Shown here: piece after piece, positions 26,921-36,819 of the stretch
Numbering within the stretch: the stretch's first letter is position 1
Layout of the letters: each line of letters begins with the position of its first letter
NCBI GenBank assembly: GCA_913043005.1
Contig: CAJWKU010000017.1
Span: 1-37,821, forward strand
Length of the DNA stretch: 37,821 nucleotides
Origin: an uncultured Cryomorphaceae bacterium
GTDB taxonomy: Bacteria > Bacteroidota > Bacteroidia > Flavobacteriales > Schleiferiaceae
Direction of reading: 5' to 3'
Notes under the pieces: model-generated
Told to the model about the DNA's origin: nothing
What the model saw: only the letters and a program-made list of their open reading frames with translations
Databases searched by the model: none
Made by a program: the position numbers and the translations under genes

Positions 26921-27606
26921 GACTCATTCAAATCCTTGTCTCTTTCTTCTAAAAGCACTGCAATATGATCAATCAACAAATCCGTATCATTCTCAGAAGT
27001 TCCATCATAGTATCCCCTTAGTCGGCCCTTATGGTCTACTAAAACCAAATTCTCAGTGTGTATAAAGCTATGTTCGTCCCAGCCTTCACCCTCCTTAAGA
27101 ACGGTAAAATATGATGTCCTTGCCAAATTATTTATCAAATCGGGTTCACCCGTTAAAAGAATCCAACGATTAGAATCCACATCATTTACCTCAGCATAAT
27201 TTTTTAAAACTTTAGGAGTGTCATATTCGGGCATAGCTGAATGAGACATGATTTTTATAGCATCGTTGTCTAAATATTTAGATTGGACTTTACGCAGGCT
27301 TTTAGCCATGTCAAGACATATTCCAGGGCATGTTGTGAAAAAATAATTAACAATTCTGATATGGTTTTCCACATCATCTTGTGTGATCTCCATCCCGTTT
27401 TGAGAAATTAGAGAAAATGGAGCAACGGTATGGTCTATTCCTTTTGATTGCAATGATTCGTCTACAAGACCTGGATTCAAATCATTGGGATTCAATATTG
27501 GCAATGTGAAATCCGGTGTTTGAATCCGTATCGAGAAAAATATACCTAGAAAAAAAACAGCGAGAATAGCGCCTATTTTAAGGTATTCTGATTTTTTTAA
27601 CCCCAT
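26917..27606 (-). CDS. SCO1/SenC family copper-binding, thioredoxin-like protein
   Basis: SCO proteins deliver copper to, or reduce cysteines in, the CuA site of cytochrome c oxidase. One N-terminal membrane helix (about 10-25, IGAILAVFFLGIFFSI) anchors a thioredoxin-fold domain. The family metal site is complete: Cys93 and Cys97 in TCPGIC and His183 in FIHTENLVLVD. The 229 residues match the usual length. It is followed by an overlapping nitrilase gene and is divergent, with an 82-bp gap, from the MbnP/MbnH operon, which also suggests copper handling. The short gap may hold divergent promoters, but no clean TAnnTTTG box is visible. Confidence 0.92.
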   Translation of the reverse strand: MGLKKSEYLKIGAILAVFFLGIFFSIRIQTPDFTLPILNPNDLNPGLVDESLQSKGIDHTVAPFSLISQNGMEITQDDVENHIRIVNYFFTTCPGICLDMAKSLRKVQSKYLDNDAIKIMSHSAMPEYDTPKVLKNYAEVNDVDSNRWILLTGEPDLINNLARTSYFTVLKEGEGWDEHSFIHTENLVLVDHKGRLRGYYDGTSENDTDLLIDHIAVLLEERDKDLNES

Positions 27607-27688
27607 ATCACTAAATTTAGATAATCTTTACAGTGTTTTGGCTCAATTAATGCTTTAACAAAGGAACATCATCTAATTTCTAATTACA

Positions 27689-28441
27689 ATGAAAAAATTC
27701 AAAATTCTATTTATAATTCTCATTGGAATATTCACTTCATGCGATAAAAATCAAGGACCTGAAACTGTTGATCTAGAGTTGCAATTTGTCCCGAAATTTA
27801 ATAATACTATTTTTTCTTACGAAACAGATTCTTTGATCCAAAGCACTACTGAAGACACACTTATTTTTACACGTTCCGATTTTCTATTGTCAAATTTTAA
27901 ACTAACGGCGGATGATGGCAGCATCATTAAGTTTGAGAACACTTTTGCTTTTGTAAAGGGTAGTTCGCCTGACACCATAAAACTCCCATTATCTATCCCC
28001 TCAGGCAATTATGTGAGCCTTTCTTTTGATCTCGGTTTAGATAGCGCCGTAAATCACTCTGATCCGTCATTGTGGTTGCCTAATCACCCACTAAATCCCT
28101 CATTCAATAATTTACATTGGGGATGGACTGGCGGTTATGTCTTTGCTGCCTTAGAAGGCTATTATCAAAATATGGGGGTTAAAACTCCATGGCTCTATCA
28201 TATCGCTCTTGATGAGAACCAAACAAATGTTAATTTACCCGGGTCTTTTGATTTAACTGATTTTAAAACCCTTGAAATTAAGTGGAATTCTGAAATGACT
28301 TTTAGTAACCTCTTCAGTCTCCGACCAGGAGTAGATGGAGATTTTACTCATAGCTCGAACGATAATGGCTTAGCTAGTAAAATTGCTCAAAATTTAGGAG
28401 CCAGTTTTGAAAGCGGCCTACTGAAAGACAGAGATCCATGA
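27689..28441 (+). CDS. MbnP family copper-binding lipoprotein
   Basis: MbnP proteins pair with a di-haem MbnH enzyme that, in the studied methanotroph pair, oxidises a tryptophan of MbnP to kynurenine so that it binds copper. The 250 residues have a lipoprotein signal ending FTSC (Cys18) and a beta-rich mature part. Family segments are YVSLSFDLGLDSAVN (108-122), NHPLNPSFNNLHWGWTGGYVFAALEGYY (132-159), a WLYHIALD strand (His171) and FTHSSND (His221). Trp129, Trp144 and Trp146 are candidate modification sites, with His133, His143, His171 and His221 as possible ligands. The end overlaps the MbnH gene by four bases, as expected for a functional pair. Copper as the metal is inferred from the family. 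Confidence 0.88.
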   Translation: MKKFKILFIILIGIFTSCDKNQGPETVDLELQFVPKFNNTIFSYETDSLIQSTTEDTLIFTRSDFLLSNFKLTADDGSIIKFENTFAFVKGSSPDTIKLPLSIPSGNYVSLSFDLGLDSAVNHSDPSLWLPNHPLNPSFNNLHWGWTGGYVFAALEGYYQNMGVKTPWLYHIALDENQTNVNLPGSFDLTDFKTLEIKWNSEMTFSNLFSLRPGVDGDFTHSSNDNGLASKIAQNLGASFESGLLKDRDP

Positions 28442-29535
28442 TTTTCTTCAAACGGTTGATGAGTTTTTCATGGCTTCTTATAGCCTGCAGCTGTGGAGAC
28501 CCAGGCCCAAATAAGCCTCATTTAACAACCCCATATATTTTACCGATTCCGCAAGGATTTCCGCAGCCAGCGCTTCCTAGTGATAATGAGCTAACAGAGG
28601 AGAGCATAATACTAGGTAGATTGTTATTCTATGATCCAATTTTATCATTGGATAGCTCTCAATCTTGCAGCTCGTGTCATAATCCGTCTTTTGGGTTTAC
28701 TGACAATGGGAATAAATATAGTACTGGTGTTGACGGATCTGTAAGCTTTAGAAATTCCATGCCACTGCACGACTTAGCTTGGGGGAAGCAATTCGCATGG
28801 GATGGAGGAATGCCTAGTCTTCGAGAGCAAGCGTTAGAGCCTATTCAGAATCCGACCGAGATGAAAGAAAGTATGCTTAATGTCGTGGAGAAACTAAAAA
28901 GACAACCCTTATATGAACAGGCTTTCAATGCAGCCTATGGTGATTCGGAAATTAATCCGGATAAAATAGGTCTGGCGCTAGAACAATTTATGTTAATCAT
29001 TTTGAGCGGAGGCTCAAGTAAGTTTGATAACGTAAATGCAGGAATTGAATCATTTACTGCTGAAGAACAACTTGGTGTTCAATTATTTAATGCAGAAGCA
29101 AATCCTGATGGATCTCCAAAAGGAGCTGATTGTTTTCATTGTCATGGCGGAGCGTTATTTACAAATAATACGATAGTAAATAATGGCTTAGACAGTATTT
29201 TTACAGACTTAGGAAAAGGTGGCATTACAAATTTAGAAGTTGACAATGGGAAGTTCAAAGTTCCTTCTTTACGAAACCTAGCATATACGCCACCTTACAT
29301 GCATGATGGGCGTTTTCAGACATTAGAAGAAGTGCTTGAATTTTACAATAGCAATGTTCTTTCTAACTCTCCTAACTTAGCACCAGGAATGACGGGGTTT
29401 GTTCAATCTCATTCTAGTGGAGAACAAGGGCTTAATTTATCTCTTTCTGAAAGACAAGCTATTGTTGCATTTTTAAATACTTTAACCGATACTCATATCG
29501 AAACAGATACACTTTATCAAAACCCTTTTAAGTAA
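28438..29535 (+). CDS. Di-haem cytochrome c peroxidase-family protein, MbnH/MauG-like
   Basis: The 365-residue protein has two haem c sites, CSSCH at 77-81 and CFHCH at 232-236, within the bacterial cytochrome c peroxidase/MauG fold. The N-terminus has a hydrophobic helix and Cys17/Cys19, so it may be a lipoprotein. Other typical segments are LGRLLFYDPILS, AWDGGMPSLREQA, KVPSLRNLAYTPPYMHDGRF and the C-terminal LSERQAIVAFLNTL. Its 4-bp overlap with an MbnP gene marks it as the MbnH partner, which would oxidise the MbnP tryptophan, rather than a simple peroxidase. The start of the HMA gene overlaps its stop (TAATG). The distinction from an ordinary peroxidase rests on context. Confidence 0.9.
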   Translation: MIFFKRLMSFSWLLIACSCGDPGPNKPHLTTPYILPIPQGFPQPALPSDNELTEESIILGRLLFYDPILSLDSSQSCSSCHNPSFGFTDNGNKYSTGVDGSVSFRNSMPLHDLAWGKQFAWDGGMPSLREQALEPIQNPTEMKESMLNVVEKLKRQPLYEQAFNAAYGDSEINPDKIGLALEQFMLIILSGGSSKFDNVNAGIESFTAEEQLGVQLFNAEANPDGSPKGADCFHCHGGALFTNNTIVNNGLDSIFTDLGKGGITNLEVDNGKFKVPSLRNLAYTPPYMHDGRFQTLEEVLEFYNSNVLSNSPNLAPGMTGFVQSHSSGEQGLNLSLSERQAIVAFLNTLTDTHIETDTLYQNPFK

Positions 29536-29900
29536 TGAAATATTTTATATTGTGTTTTTCTCTTTTACTAACGACAAATGCTTTCGCTCAAAAAAAAGTT
29601 GAACTCAGATTTATCACAGACGGCGTTTGTGGCATGTGCGAAAATCGAATTGAAAAAACATTATTAAATCTTCGTGGAGTTTGGACTGCGGAATGGGACC
29701 TATCGACTCATGAAACTTTTGTCGTTTACAACACAAAAAAAATAACCGAGAATAAAATTCACGAAGCCTTATCTGATGTTGGCCATGATCAGATTTGTTA
29801 TTGCACAAAAAGTAAAATCCTAGCCTTTGAAGAGTCCTACAGTAACATTAATCCCTGTTGCAGATATCGAGATCGAAATGTCATCGAAGCACACAAATGA
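29535..29900 (+). CDS. Small secreted HMA-domain metal-binding protein
   Basis: The 121-residue protein has a signal peptide (about 1-19, ending AFAQ) and a single heavy-metal-associated domain of the CopZ/Atx1 type. The metal motif is Cys32-x-x-Cys35 in DGVCGMCENRIE. A cysteine-rich C-terminal region follows, with Cys88 and Cys90 (ICYC) and Cys108-Cys109 (NPCCR), which may form a second site or disulphides. A signal peptide places it in the periplasm, unlike cytosolic CopZ. It overlaps MbnH at its start and the TonB-dependent receptor at its stop (ATGA), so it is probably a periplasmic copper shuttle in this operon. Copper specificity is inferred. Confidence 0.87.
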   Translation: MKYFILCFSLLLTTNAFAQKKVELRFITDGVCGMCENRIEKTLLNLRGVWTAEWDLSTHETFVVYNTKKITENKIHEALSDVGHDQICYCTKSKILAFEESYSNINPCCRYRDRNVIEAHK

Positions 29901-32080
29901 CTCAAGAAAGAATTAATAGTTTAGGAGTATTTCTAATATTTATTTTTCCATATCTGCTTTATTCTCAGTCAGACACTAGCATTTATGACGGGTTGAACCT
30001 AGATGCTGTTGAAGTAAAAACAGAAGCTCTTGGTTCTGTAATATCGCTGAAGGACCCAAAACTAAAAACAATAATTTCCAGAGCTGAACTCAAAAAAGCA
30101 GCATGTTGCAATCTTTCTGAAAGTTTTGAAACAAATCCGAGCATTGATGTTTCCATTACGGATGCTGTGACAGGGACAAAACAGATACAACTATTTGGCC
30201 TAGCGGGTAAATATGCTCAAATACAAGTTGAGATGACCCCATTGGTAAGAGGCTTGCTGGCAAATTCTGGGCTATCATATATTCCCGGAGCCTGGATTCA
30301 TAGTATTCAACTCACAAAGGGAATCGGCTCTGTTTCTAATGGTTTCGAGTCTATGACTGGACAAATAAATGTTGAGCTTCTTAAGCCAGAGGATATTATT
30401 GATGATATTGTCATTAAAAATTCCGCAAAAATTAGAGTAAATAATTATATCAATCAAGGAGGTAGAATAGAAACAAATCTTATCTATGGAAAACAAATAT
30501 CAAACAAATGGTCTTTGGGGATTTTAGGTCATGCAAGTGGAAGATCTCTTATTGTAGACAATAATAAAGATGGCTTTGCAGACAATCCCATTGGCTATCA
30601 ATTAAATGGAATGGTCCGTGCACGCTATTTTGGTCAGAACGGATGGGAAGGATTATTCACAATTCATGCCCTTGAGGATCAGAAGATTGGTGGGCAAATT
30701 TCTAAGAATTTAAATTTTCCGATAAGCTCAAATCCATGGCAGTCAAGGCTGCAGCAGAATAGATTTTCCATTAGTTCAAAAACAGGATGGGTGAATCCCA
30801 AAAATCCCAATCAATCAATTGGTGTCATTTTACATGGTTACCGTCAAAGTATGATTGGCAATATGGGTAGTTCAGATGATGCCATAAATCAAAAAGAATT
30901 AAGTGCACACCAAATTGGAGGAGTATCTCAATTTTTGTTTCGTCAAGATTGGAATAAAATAAGCCATACCGGCTCTATTGGTGTTTTTTACGATAATTAT
31001 GATATAAATTTTAATGCAGGCGGATATCTTCAAGGATATAATAGACCTTTTGTTGAACAGAATATTGGAATATCATCTGAATGGACTTGGACTCCCAATG
31101 AGTTTTTAACTCTAGTTGCGGGAGGTCGGTTTGATTGGCACTCCATTATTTTAAACTCAAAAACCCGAGTGCCTTTCTCACCAAGAATTCATGCTAGGAT
31201 AGCACCCAATGACAAAAATGTATTTAGATTGGTTTTTGGTGAAGGTTTTAGAATGGCGCTTCCCATCACAGAAGAATGGGGTAGAGTTGCTAGTAACAGA
31301 GAAATAAGATGGGATCAATATGGTAGTGTATCGGGTGGGGACCAATTGTCATTAGAGGAATCCACAAATGCAGGAATTAGTTACACTGGAAATTTTATTT
31401 TTAACTACATGCCTGGGTCCATAACAGCAAATATTCATGGGACTTGGTTCAATGAGGCCGTGATCCATGACTATTGGTCAAATCGTATGAGATATATTTA
31501 TCCCGATTTAACTACCTCCAATGAAAGTGAATTCGCAATGATTTCACAATCTGCAGGGATTTCATCAAATTATAAATTAGATAAAAAAACGGAAATTCGA
31601 CTTGCTTATCGTTTTCAAAATGTAGTTGTCAGAAATCAAATACACGGATTAGATCCGGTTAGTATTTTAATGCCTGCCGCTTTTGTTGCAAAACACCGGG
31701 CTTTAATAAATCTCAGTAGAAATTTTATGAAAAGTTGGAATCTTGATATGACAGTCCAGTTCCATGGTAAACAACCGATTCCCAGCACACACCCACGGGC
31801 ACCAGGTTTGTCTGGAGAAATCATTTCTTATGGCCAAGCTTACAATTTGTTAAATTTTCAAATTAGAAAAAACACGAAGAACGGAGATTTTTATTTAGGT
31901 GTGGAAAATGCATTAAACTTTCAGCAGCTAAATCCAATCGATGGCGTTGTCAATATTAATGGAGATCTATTAACACCAAGTAATCCTACTTTTACAGAGA
32001 ATTTTGACGCTACACGTATTTGGGGTCCAATATTTGGCAGGATGATATATTTTGGATTGAATTATAAATTGATCAATTAA
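29897..32080 (+). CDS. TonB-dependent receptor of the putative copper operon
   Basis: From the chosen ATG the protein has 727 residues: a signal peptide (about 1-25, ending LLYSQ), a plug (about 35-165, with [40 protein letters not shown]) and a barrel to the C-terminus. Unlike the receptor at the left of the window, it lacks a carboxypeptidase-regulatory N-terminal domain. A Cys70-Cys71 pair in [12 protein letters not shown] lies just before the plug core, where many receptors have no cysteine. An upstream TTG start was rejected because it adds a charged leader before the signal peptide. The ATG overlaps the HMA stop by four bases. Import of copper or a copper chelate is suggested by the operon, not proven. 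Confidence 0.88.
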   Translation: MTQERINSLGVFLIFIFPYLLYSQSDTSIYDGLNLDAVEVKTEALGSVISLKDPKLKTIISRAELKKAACCNLSESFETNPSIDVSITDAVTGTKQIQLFGLAGKYAQIQVEMTPLVRGLLANSGLSYIPGAWIHSIQLTKGIGSVSNGFESMTGQINVELLKPEDIIDDIVIKNSAKIRVNNYINQGGRIETNLIYGKQISNKWSLGILGHASGRSLIVDNNKDGFADNPIGYQLNGMVRARYFGQNGWEGLFTIHALEDQKIGGQISKNLNFPISSNPWQSRLQQNRFSISSKTGWVNPKNPNQSIGVILHGYRQSMIGNMGSSDDAINQKELSAHQIGGVSQFLFRQDWNKISHTGSIGVFYDNYDINFNAGGYLQGYNRPFVEQNIGISSEWTWTPNEFLTLVAGGRFDWHSIILNSKTRVPFSPRIHARIAPNDKNVFRLVFGEGFRMALPITEEWGRVASNREIRWDQYGSVSGGDQLSLEESTNAGISYTGNFIFNYMPGSITANIHGTWFNEAVIHDYWSNRMRYIYPDLTTSNESEFAMISQSAGISSNYKLDKKTEIRLAYRFQNVVVRNQIHGLDPVSILMPAAFVAKHRALINLSRNFMKSWNLDMTVQFHGKQPIPSTHPRAPGLSGEIISYGQAYNLLNFQIRKNTKNGDFYLGVENALNFQQLNPIDGVVNINGDLLTPSNPTFTENFDATRIWGPIFGRMIYFGLNYKLIN

Positions 32081-32081
32081 A

Positions 32082-32786
32082 ATGGATGAAATAGTTATTG
32101 AATTACGAAACATAATTCGCGATTTTAAACTTGGATCTCAGACTGTCCATGTTTTAAAGGGCATCAATTTAGATATTAAAAAAGGTGAATATGTTGCTTT
32201 AATGGGTCCCTCTGGAAGCGGTAAATCTACTTTGATGAATCTTTTAGGGTGCTTAGACACTCCTACTTCGGGGTCATATAAACTGGCTGGACGAGATGTA
32301 AGCCAAATGAAGGATAATGAGTTAGCCGAAGTTAGAAATAAAGAAATAGGCTTTGTGTTTCAAACGTTTAATCTAATCCCACGTCAAACCGCTCTGCAGA
32401 ATGTAGCATTGCCTCTTGTCTATGCTGGAAAAACAAAAGAAACGAGAATTGCTCAAGCTAAAAATGTCCTAAATGAAGTTGGGCTAGCAGATAGAATGGA
32501 CCACCGGCCAAATCAATTATCAGGGGGGCAAAGGCAACGGGTAGCAATTGGACGAGCTTTAGTGAATTCTCCCTCTATAATTTTAGCTGATGAACCAACT
32601 GGAAATTTAGATTCAACAACATCTTTGGAGATAATGAAGTTATTCGATGAAATCCACAAAAATGGGAATACCTTGATAATCGTAACTCACGAAGAAGAAA
32701 TAGCTCAATATGCGCACCGAATCATACGACTAAGAGACGGCATGATAGAAAGCGATGAAGTTCAGCTCAAAGACCAGAAAAAATAA
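32082..32786 (+). CDS. ABC transporter ATPase, LolD/MacB-like, without adjacent permease
   Basis: The 234-residue cytosolic ATPase has Walker [10 protein letters not shown] (42-50), Q-loop FQTFNLIP, signature [14 protein letters not shown] (146-159), Walker [13 protein letters not shown] (166-177) and the H-loop VTHEEE. It belongs to the MacB/LolD/FtsE-type family that serves MacB or LolCE permeases in moving lipoproteins, drugs or peptides across the envelope. The ATG is 1 bp after the receptor stop, so it is the last gene of the MbnP operon. The convergent infB ends 5 bp downstream, so no permease follows. Its partner must lie elsewhere. A role in copper export or lipoprotein release is conjecture. 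Confidence 0.9.
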   Translation: MDEIVIELRNIIRDFKLGSQTVHVLKGINLDIKKGEYVALMGPSGSGKSTLMNLLGCLDTPTSGSYKLAGRDVSQMKDNELAEVRNKEIGFVFQTFNLIPRQTALQNVALPLVYAGKTKETRIAQAKNVLNEVGLADRMDHRPNQLSGGQRQRVAIGRALVNSPSIILADEPTGNLDSTTSLEIMKLFDEIHKNGNTLIIVTHEEEIAQYAHRIIRLRDGMIESDEVQLKDQKK

Positions 32787-32791
32787 ATTTA

Positions 32792-35530
32792 TTAAAGCTC
32801 TCTTTGAACCTCTACCTCTTTAAATCCTTCAATTGTATCACCAACTTTTATATCATTAAAGTTCTTGATATTTAAGCCACAATCCGTTCCTTTTTTAACC
32901 TCTTTAACATCATCCTTAAATCTTTTTAGAGATCCCAATTCTCCGGTGTAGACAACAACAGAATCGCGAATGATACGAATCTTTGAACTTCTATTAATTG
33001 TGCCGTCCATAACCATACAACCAGCGATGGTGCCAAACTTCGAAATTTTAAATGTCTCGCGTATTTCAAGGGAGCATGTGATTTCTTCCTTGAAATCAGG
33101 TGATAACATCCCTCCCATTGCTTCTTTTATATCATTTATTGCATCATAAATAATACTGTAGAGACGAATCTCAATATCTTCTTTTTCTGCCAATTTCCTC
33201 GCAGATCCAGCAGGTCTAACTTGAAAGCCTAAAATAATTGCCTTTGATGCTGTTGCCAATAAAACATCACTATCTGTAATTCCGCCTACGGCCTTATGAA
33301 TTATATTTACCTGAATTTCTTCAGTGCTCAACCTTTGCAATGAGTCTGAAAGAGCCTCAATAGAACCATCAACGTCCCCTTTCAAAACAATATTTAGCTC
33401 TTGGAAATCCCCTACAGCTAAACGTCTTCCTATTTCATCTAATGTCAAGCTTTTCTGAGATCTTACTGACTGTTCTCTTTGCAACTGTTGGCGCCTAGTA
33501 GCAATAGATTTAGCTTCCCGCTCATCAGCCATTACGATATAGTTATCGCCTGCTTGAGGTGCACCATCCAAGCCTAAAATAGATACAGGGACTGAGGGCC
33601 CGGCGCCTTTTAATTGCTTACCTCGTTCATCCATCATTGCTCTTACCTTCCCTGAGTATGGGCCAACTAATATGTAGTCTCCGACTTTTAAAGTGCCCGT
33701 TTCATTCAATAAAGTAATCACATATCCACGGCCTTTATCAAGGGTAGCTTCAATTACAGTTCCCTTCGCAAGTCTCTCAGGGTCTGCTTTTAAATCCAAT
33801 AATTCAGCTTCAAGTAGAACTTTCTCGAGCAGTTTATCAACATTTAAACCCGTTTTTGCAGATATCTCTTGAGACTGAATCTTACCCCCCCAGTCTTCAA
33901 CGAGAATATTCATTTGGCTCAACTGCTCTTTGATTCTCTCCGGATTAGATTCCGGTCGATCAATTTTATTAATCGCGAATACTACAGGAACATTTGCAGC
34001 TTGAGCATGACTGATAGCTTCTTTGGTTTGAGGCATGACCGAATCATCTGCAGAAACTACAATTATAGCAATATCAGTGACTTGTGCTCCTCTTGCACGC
34101 ATTGCTGTGAATGCTTCATGTCCTGGAGTATCAAGGAATGATATTGCTTGACCCGAAGGTAATTGAACTGAGTAAGCACCTATATGCTGAGTGATTCCAC
34201 CAGCCTCTCCAGCAATGACGTTATCTTTTCGTATAAAATCTAAGAGAGAAGTCTTTCCATGGTCAACATGGCCCATTACAGTAACAATTGGAGACCGCGA
34301 CACAAGATTATCTTCAATATCTTCATCATTGAAAACCTCTTGCATTTCCTCGTCAACAAATTCAACACTAAAACCAAATTCTTCTGCAACAATGGTTAAT
34401 GTTTCCTTATCTAATCGTTGATTCATGCTCGCCATTATTCCCAAAGCCATACAAGTGGAAATGACATCTGCAGGAGACACGGCCATTTGATTCGCAAACT
34501 CTAGTAGCGTAACAAATTCCGTAAGTTTTAAGACCTTTTCTCCTTCTATACGTTCAATTTCGGCCATCTCTTTAGCCTCAGTTCGCTCAGCACGTTTGTC
34601 TCTTCTTATTTTCGAGCCCTTCGACTTTTTACCACCACCCAGCTTCTCGAGTGTTTCCTTTATTTTTCGAGCTATATCTTCTTTAGAAACCTCAGTTTTG
34701 GGTTGAACTTTTGCATTCCGCCCTCTTCCTGCTCCAAGCCCTGGTCGGTTATTATCTCTGCGTTTTGCTGCTCCTACAGTTGCAGCGCCAGTGGTTGTTC
34801 TTCCACCTCCAGCAGCAGGCTTTTGTAAGCCCTCAGTTTTAATACGTTTTCTTTTGCCTCCTTCTCCAGGAGGTTTGGCCTTTTTAGCAAATTGTTTAAG
34901 ATCTATTGTCTTTCCTGTAAGCTTGGGTCCATCAAGTTTCTTATACTGAGTCTTATGACTTGCATCCTGCTCAACTTTAACCTCATCAGGTGAGTCCTTT
35001 TCACCTGGTAATGATTTTAATACTTTTTTCTCTTCTAACTTTTCTTCTTTACTTTTTTCTGCAGATTCGTTTGTTTCTTTTTTATTTGAAATTTCTTTGA
35101 CTGGCTCTTCTCTGGCCTTTTCGTTGGTTATCGATTTTGAACCCTCAGTATCTACAATTTCTTTTTTAACAGGAGATTCTGCTGAATCTTTTGATGTTTT
35201 TGAAGGAGTTAAATCGATTTTACCTGAAATTTTAGGCCCTTTGAGGCTAGAGCCTGCTCTAAATAGTTCATTTTTAGGCTTTTCTTGCTCTAGGCGCTCT
35301 GCATGAATTGCTTCTTTCTCTTCTCGTTTCTGCTGGATAAGAGTCCCTGCTTCATCTTTTTTTGTCTTGTCAGAAGCAAAATTCTCGAGCAAAAAATCAT
35401 ATTCTTTTTGGTTGATTTTTGCATTGCGATTCTTATCAACAACATGACCCTTCGATTTTAAATAATCGACAGCTGTATCAAGTCCGATATTCAACTCGCT
35501 GAGAACTTTACTAATTCGGTAATTACTCAT
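32792..35530 (-). CDS. infB: Translation initiation factor IF-2
   Basis: IF-2 is the GTPase that places initiator fMet-tRNA on the 30S subunit and promotes subunit joining. The 912 residues include an IF2_N-type start ([13 protein letters not shown]), a long charged low-complexity linker (about 55-330) and a second IF2_N domain ([15 protein letters not shown]). The G domain starts near residue 418 with [20 protein letters not shown] and SAKTG, and domains II-IV follow with the family motif [12 protein letters not shown]. The length is normal for Bacteroidota. It lies 35 bp after nusA in the rimP-nusA-infB order seen in many bacteria. Confidence 0.98.
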   Translation of the reverse strand: MSNYRISKVLSELNIGLDTAVDYLKSKGHVVDKNRNAKINQKEYDFLLENFASDKTKKDEAGTLIQQKREEKEAIHAERLEQEKPKNELFRAGSSLKGPKISGKIDLTPSKTSKDSAESPVKKEIVDTEGSKSITNEKAREEPVKEISNKKETNESAEKSKEEKLEEKKVLKSLPGEKDSPDEVKVEQDASHKTQYKKLDGPKLTGKTIDLKQFAKKAKPPGEGGKRKRIKTEGLQKPAAGGGRTTTGAATVGAAKRRDNNRPGLGAGRGRNAKVQPKTEVSKEDIARKIKETLEKLGGGKKSKGSKIRRDKRAERTEAKEMAEIERIEGEKVLKLTEFVTLLEFANQMAVSPADVISTCMALGIMASMNQRLDKETLTIVAEEFGFSVEFVDEEMQEVFNDEDIEDNLVSRSPIVTVMGHVDHGKTSLLDFIRKDNVIAGEAGGITQHIGAYSVQLPSGQAISFLDTPGHEAFTAMRARGAQVTDIAIIVVSADDSVMPQTKEAISHAQAANVPVVFAINKIDRPESNPERIKEQLSQMNILVEDWGGKIQSQEISAKTGLNVDKLLEKVLLEAELLDLKADPERLAKGTVIEATLDKGRGYVITLLNETGTLKVGDYILVGPYSGKVRAMMDERGKQLKGAGPSVPVSILGLDGAPQAGDNYIVMADEREAKSIATRRQQLQREQSVRSQKSLTLDEIGRRLAVGDFQELNIVLKGDVDGSIEALSDSLQRLSTEEIQVNIIHKAVGGITDSDVLLATASKAIILGFQVRPAGSARKLAEKEDIEIRLYSIIYDAINDIKEAMGGMLSPDFKEEITCSLEIRETFKISKFGTIAGCMVMDGTINRSSKIRIIRDSVVVYTGELGSLKRFKDDVKEVKKGTDCGLNIKNFNDIKVGDTIEGFKEVEVQREL

Positions 35531-35565
35531 ATGTTAAGAATTTTCGCTAAGCTTTATTTTCTTTA

Positions 35566-36807
35566 TTAATCTTCAAACTCTTTCTTAAGAACACCTCGAA
35601 CTTCTTCTACTGTTTCAATCTCTAAGTCAGATCGTCTGGCTATATCTTCAGTTTCTACATTCAGAATACTTTTAGCAGTATCGTAACCACTCTTTCGCAG
35701 CTGCTCGATTACCCAACCTTCTATTTCGTCAGAGAATTCTATCAATTCTACATCTTCCTCATGAACAATATCTTCCCTGTATACATCAATTTCATATTCA
35801 GTAAGCCTGCTTGCTAGTCTAATATTGGTTCCTCCCCTTCCAATAGCTAAGCTAACCTGGTCAGCTGGAAGATAGACATCAACCTTTTTCCGTTCTTCAT
35901 CCATAACCATATTGCTTATTTTGGCTGGAGACAGTGCTCTTTGAATAAACAGCTGATGATTCGTTGTGAAATTAATTACATCTATATTTTCACTTCTTAG
36001 TTCACGAACAATTCCATGAATCCTAGAACCTTTCATTCCAACACAAGCTCCTACTGGATCAATTCTATCGTCATAACTTTCCACTGCAACTTTGGCTTTT
36101 TCACCAGGTATTCTGACCACTCCCTTAACCGTTATTATTCCATCAAATACTTCAGGGATCTCTGTTTCAAATAATTTTGCCAAGAAATTATCTGCTGTTC
36201 TGCTTAACAAAATAAATGGCTTTGTCCCACGAACTTCAACAGATTTCACAATAGAACGTACAGTATCTCCTTTACGGAAAAAGTCTTTTTCGGGAATCAT
36301 TTCATCCCTTCTAAGGATCAATTCATTTTGTTGATCGTCATAAATGATGATTTCTCTATTTCTTACATGATGAACTTCTCCAGTTATGATTTCACCTTCC
36401 ATGTCTTTGTAGCGTTTGTAGAGCTCACCACTATCATGTTCTTGAACTTTTTGGACCAAGGTTTGACGAAAGGCCAAAATAAACCGTCTTCCAAGATCGA
36501 TCATTTTAACTTCTTCTGAAACTTCCTCCCCAACTTCGAAATCAGGTTCAATTTTTATAGCCTCGCTATAAGGAATTTCAAGATTTGAATCTTCAATAGA
36601 CTTGTCATCAACAATGATTCGATTTCGCCATATTTCAAGGTCTCCTTTATCAGGGTTAACGATTACATCGAAATTTTCATCACTTTCGAACTTCTTGCGC
36701 AGTTGAACGCGAAATGCCTCTTCGATAAAAGACATAAGTGTAACACGGTCGATGTTCTTTTCATCTTTGAACTCGCCAAATGATTCGATAATAGCTAAAT
36801 TTTCCAT
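35566..36807 (-). CDS. nusA: Transcription termination/antitermination factor NusA
   Basis: NusA binds RNA polymerase and nascent RNA, raising pausing and intrinsic termination and taking part in antitermination. The 413 residues comprise the NusA N-terminal domain (about 1-130), an S1 domain (about 134-200, GEIITGEVHHVRNREIIIYDD), tandem KH domains (about 205-350, with GACVGMKGSRIHGIVREL and LAIGRGGTNIRLASRL) and a short C-terminal helical region (about 355-410). It lies 12 bp after rimP. It may regulate its own operon through the leader hairpin upstream of rimP. Confidence 0.97.
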   Translation of the reverse strand: MENLAIIESFGEFKDEKNIDRVTLMSFIEEAFRVQLRKKFESDENFDVIVNPDKGDLEIWRNRIIVDDKSIEDSNLEIPYSEAIKIEPDFEVGEEVSEEVKMIDLGRRFILAFRQTLVQKVQEHDSGELYKRYKDMEGEIITGEVHHVRNREIIIYDDQQNELILRRDEMIPEKDFFRKGDTVRSIVKSVEVRGTKPFILLSRTADNFLAKLFETEIPEVFDGIITVKGVVRIPGEKAKVAVESYDDRIDPVGACVGMKGSRIHGIVRELRSENIDVINFTTNHQLFIQRALSPAKISNMVMDEERKKVDVYLPADQVSLAIGRGGTNIRLASRLTEYEIDVYREDIVHEEDVELIEFSDEIEGWVIEQLRKSGYDTAKSILNVETEDIARRSDLEIETVEEVRGVLKKEFED

Positions 36808-36819
36808 AATTGAAAAAAA

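Noticed and set aside
27611-27620. Palindrome CTAAATTTAG between SCO1 and MbnP as a metal-regulator operator
   Set aside because: A 10-bp AT-rich palindrome is expected often by chance, and no second copy was seen at another operon in the window.
33869-35306. Plus-strand frames opposite infB
   Set aside because: They overlap conserved IF-2 coding sequence and their products are compositionally odd, with no family match.
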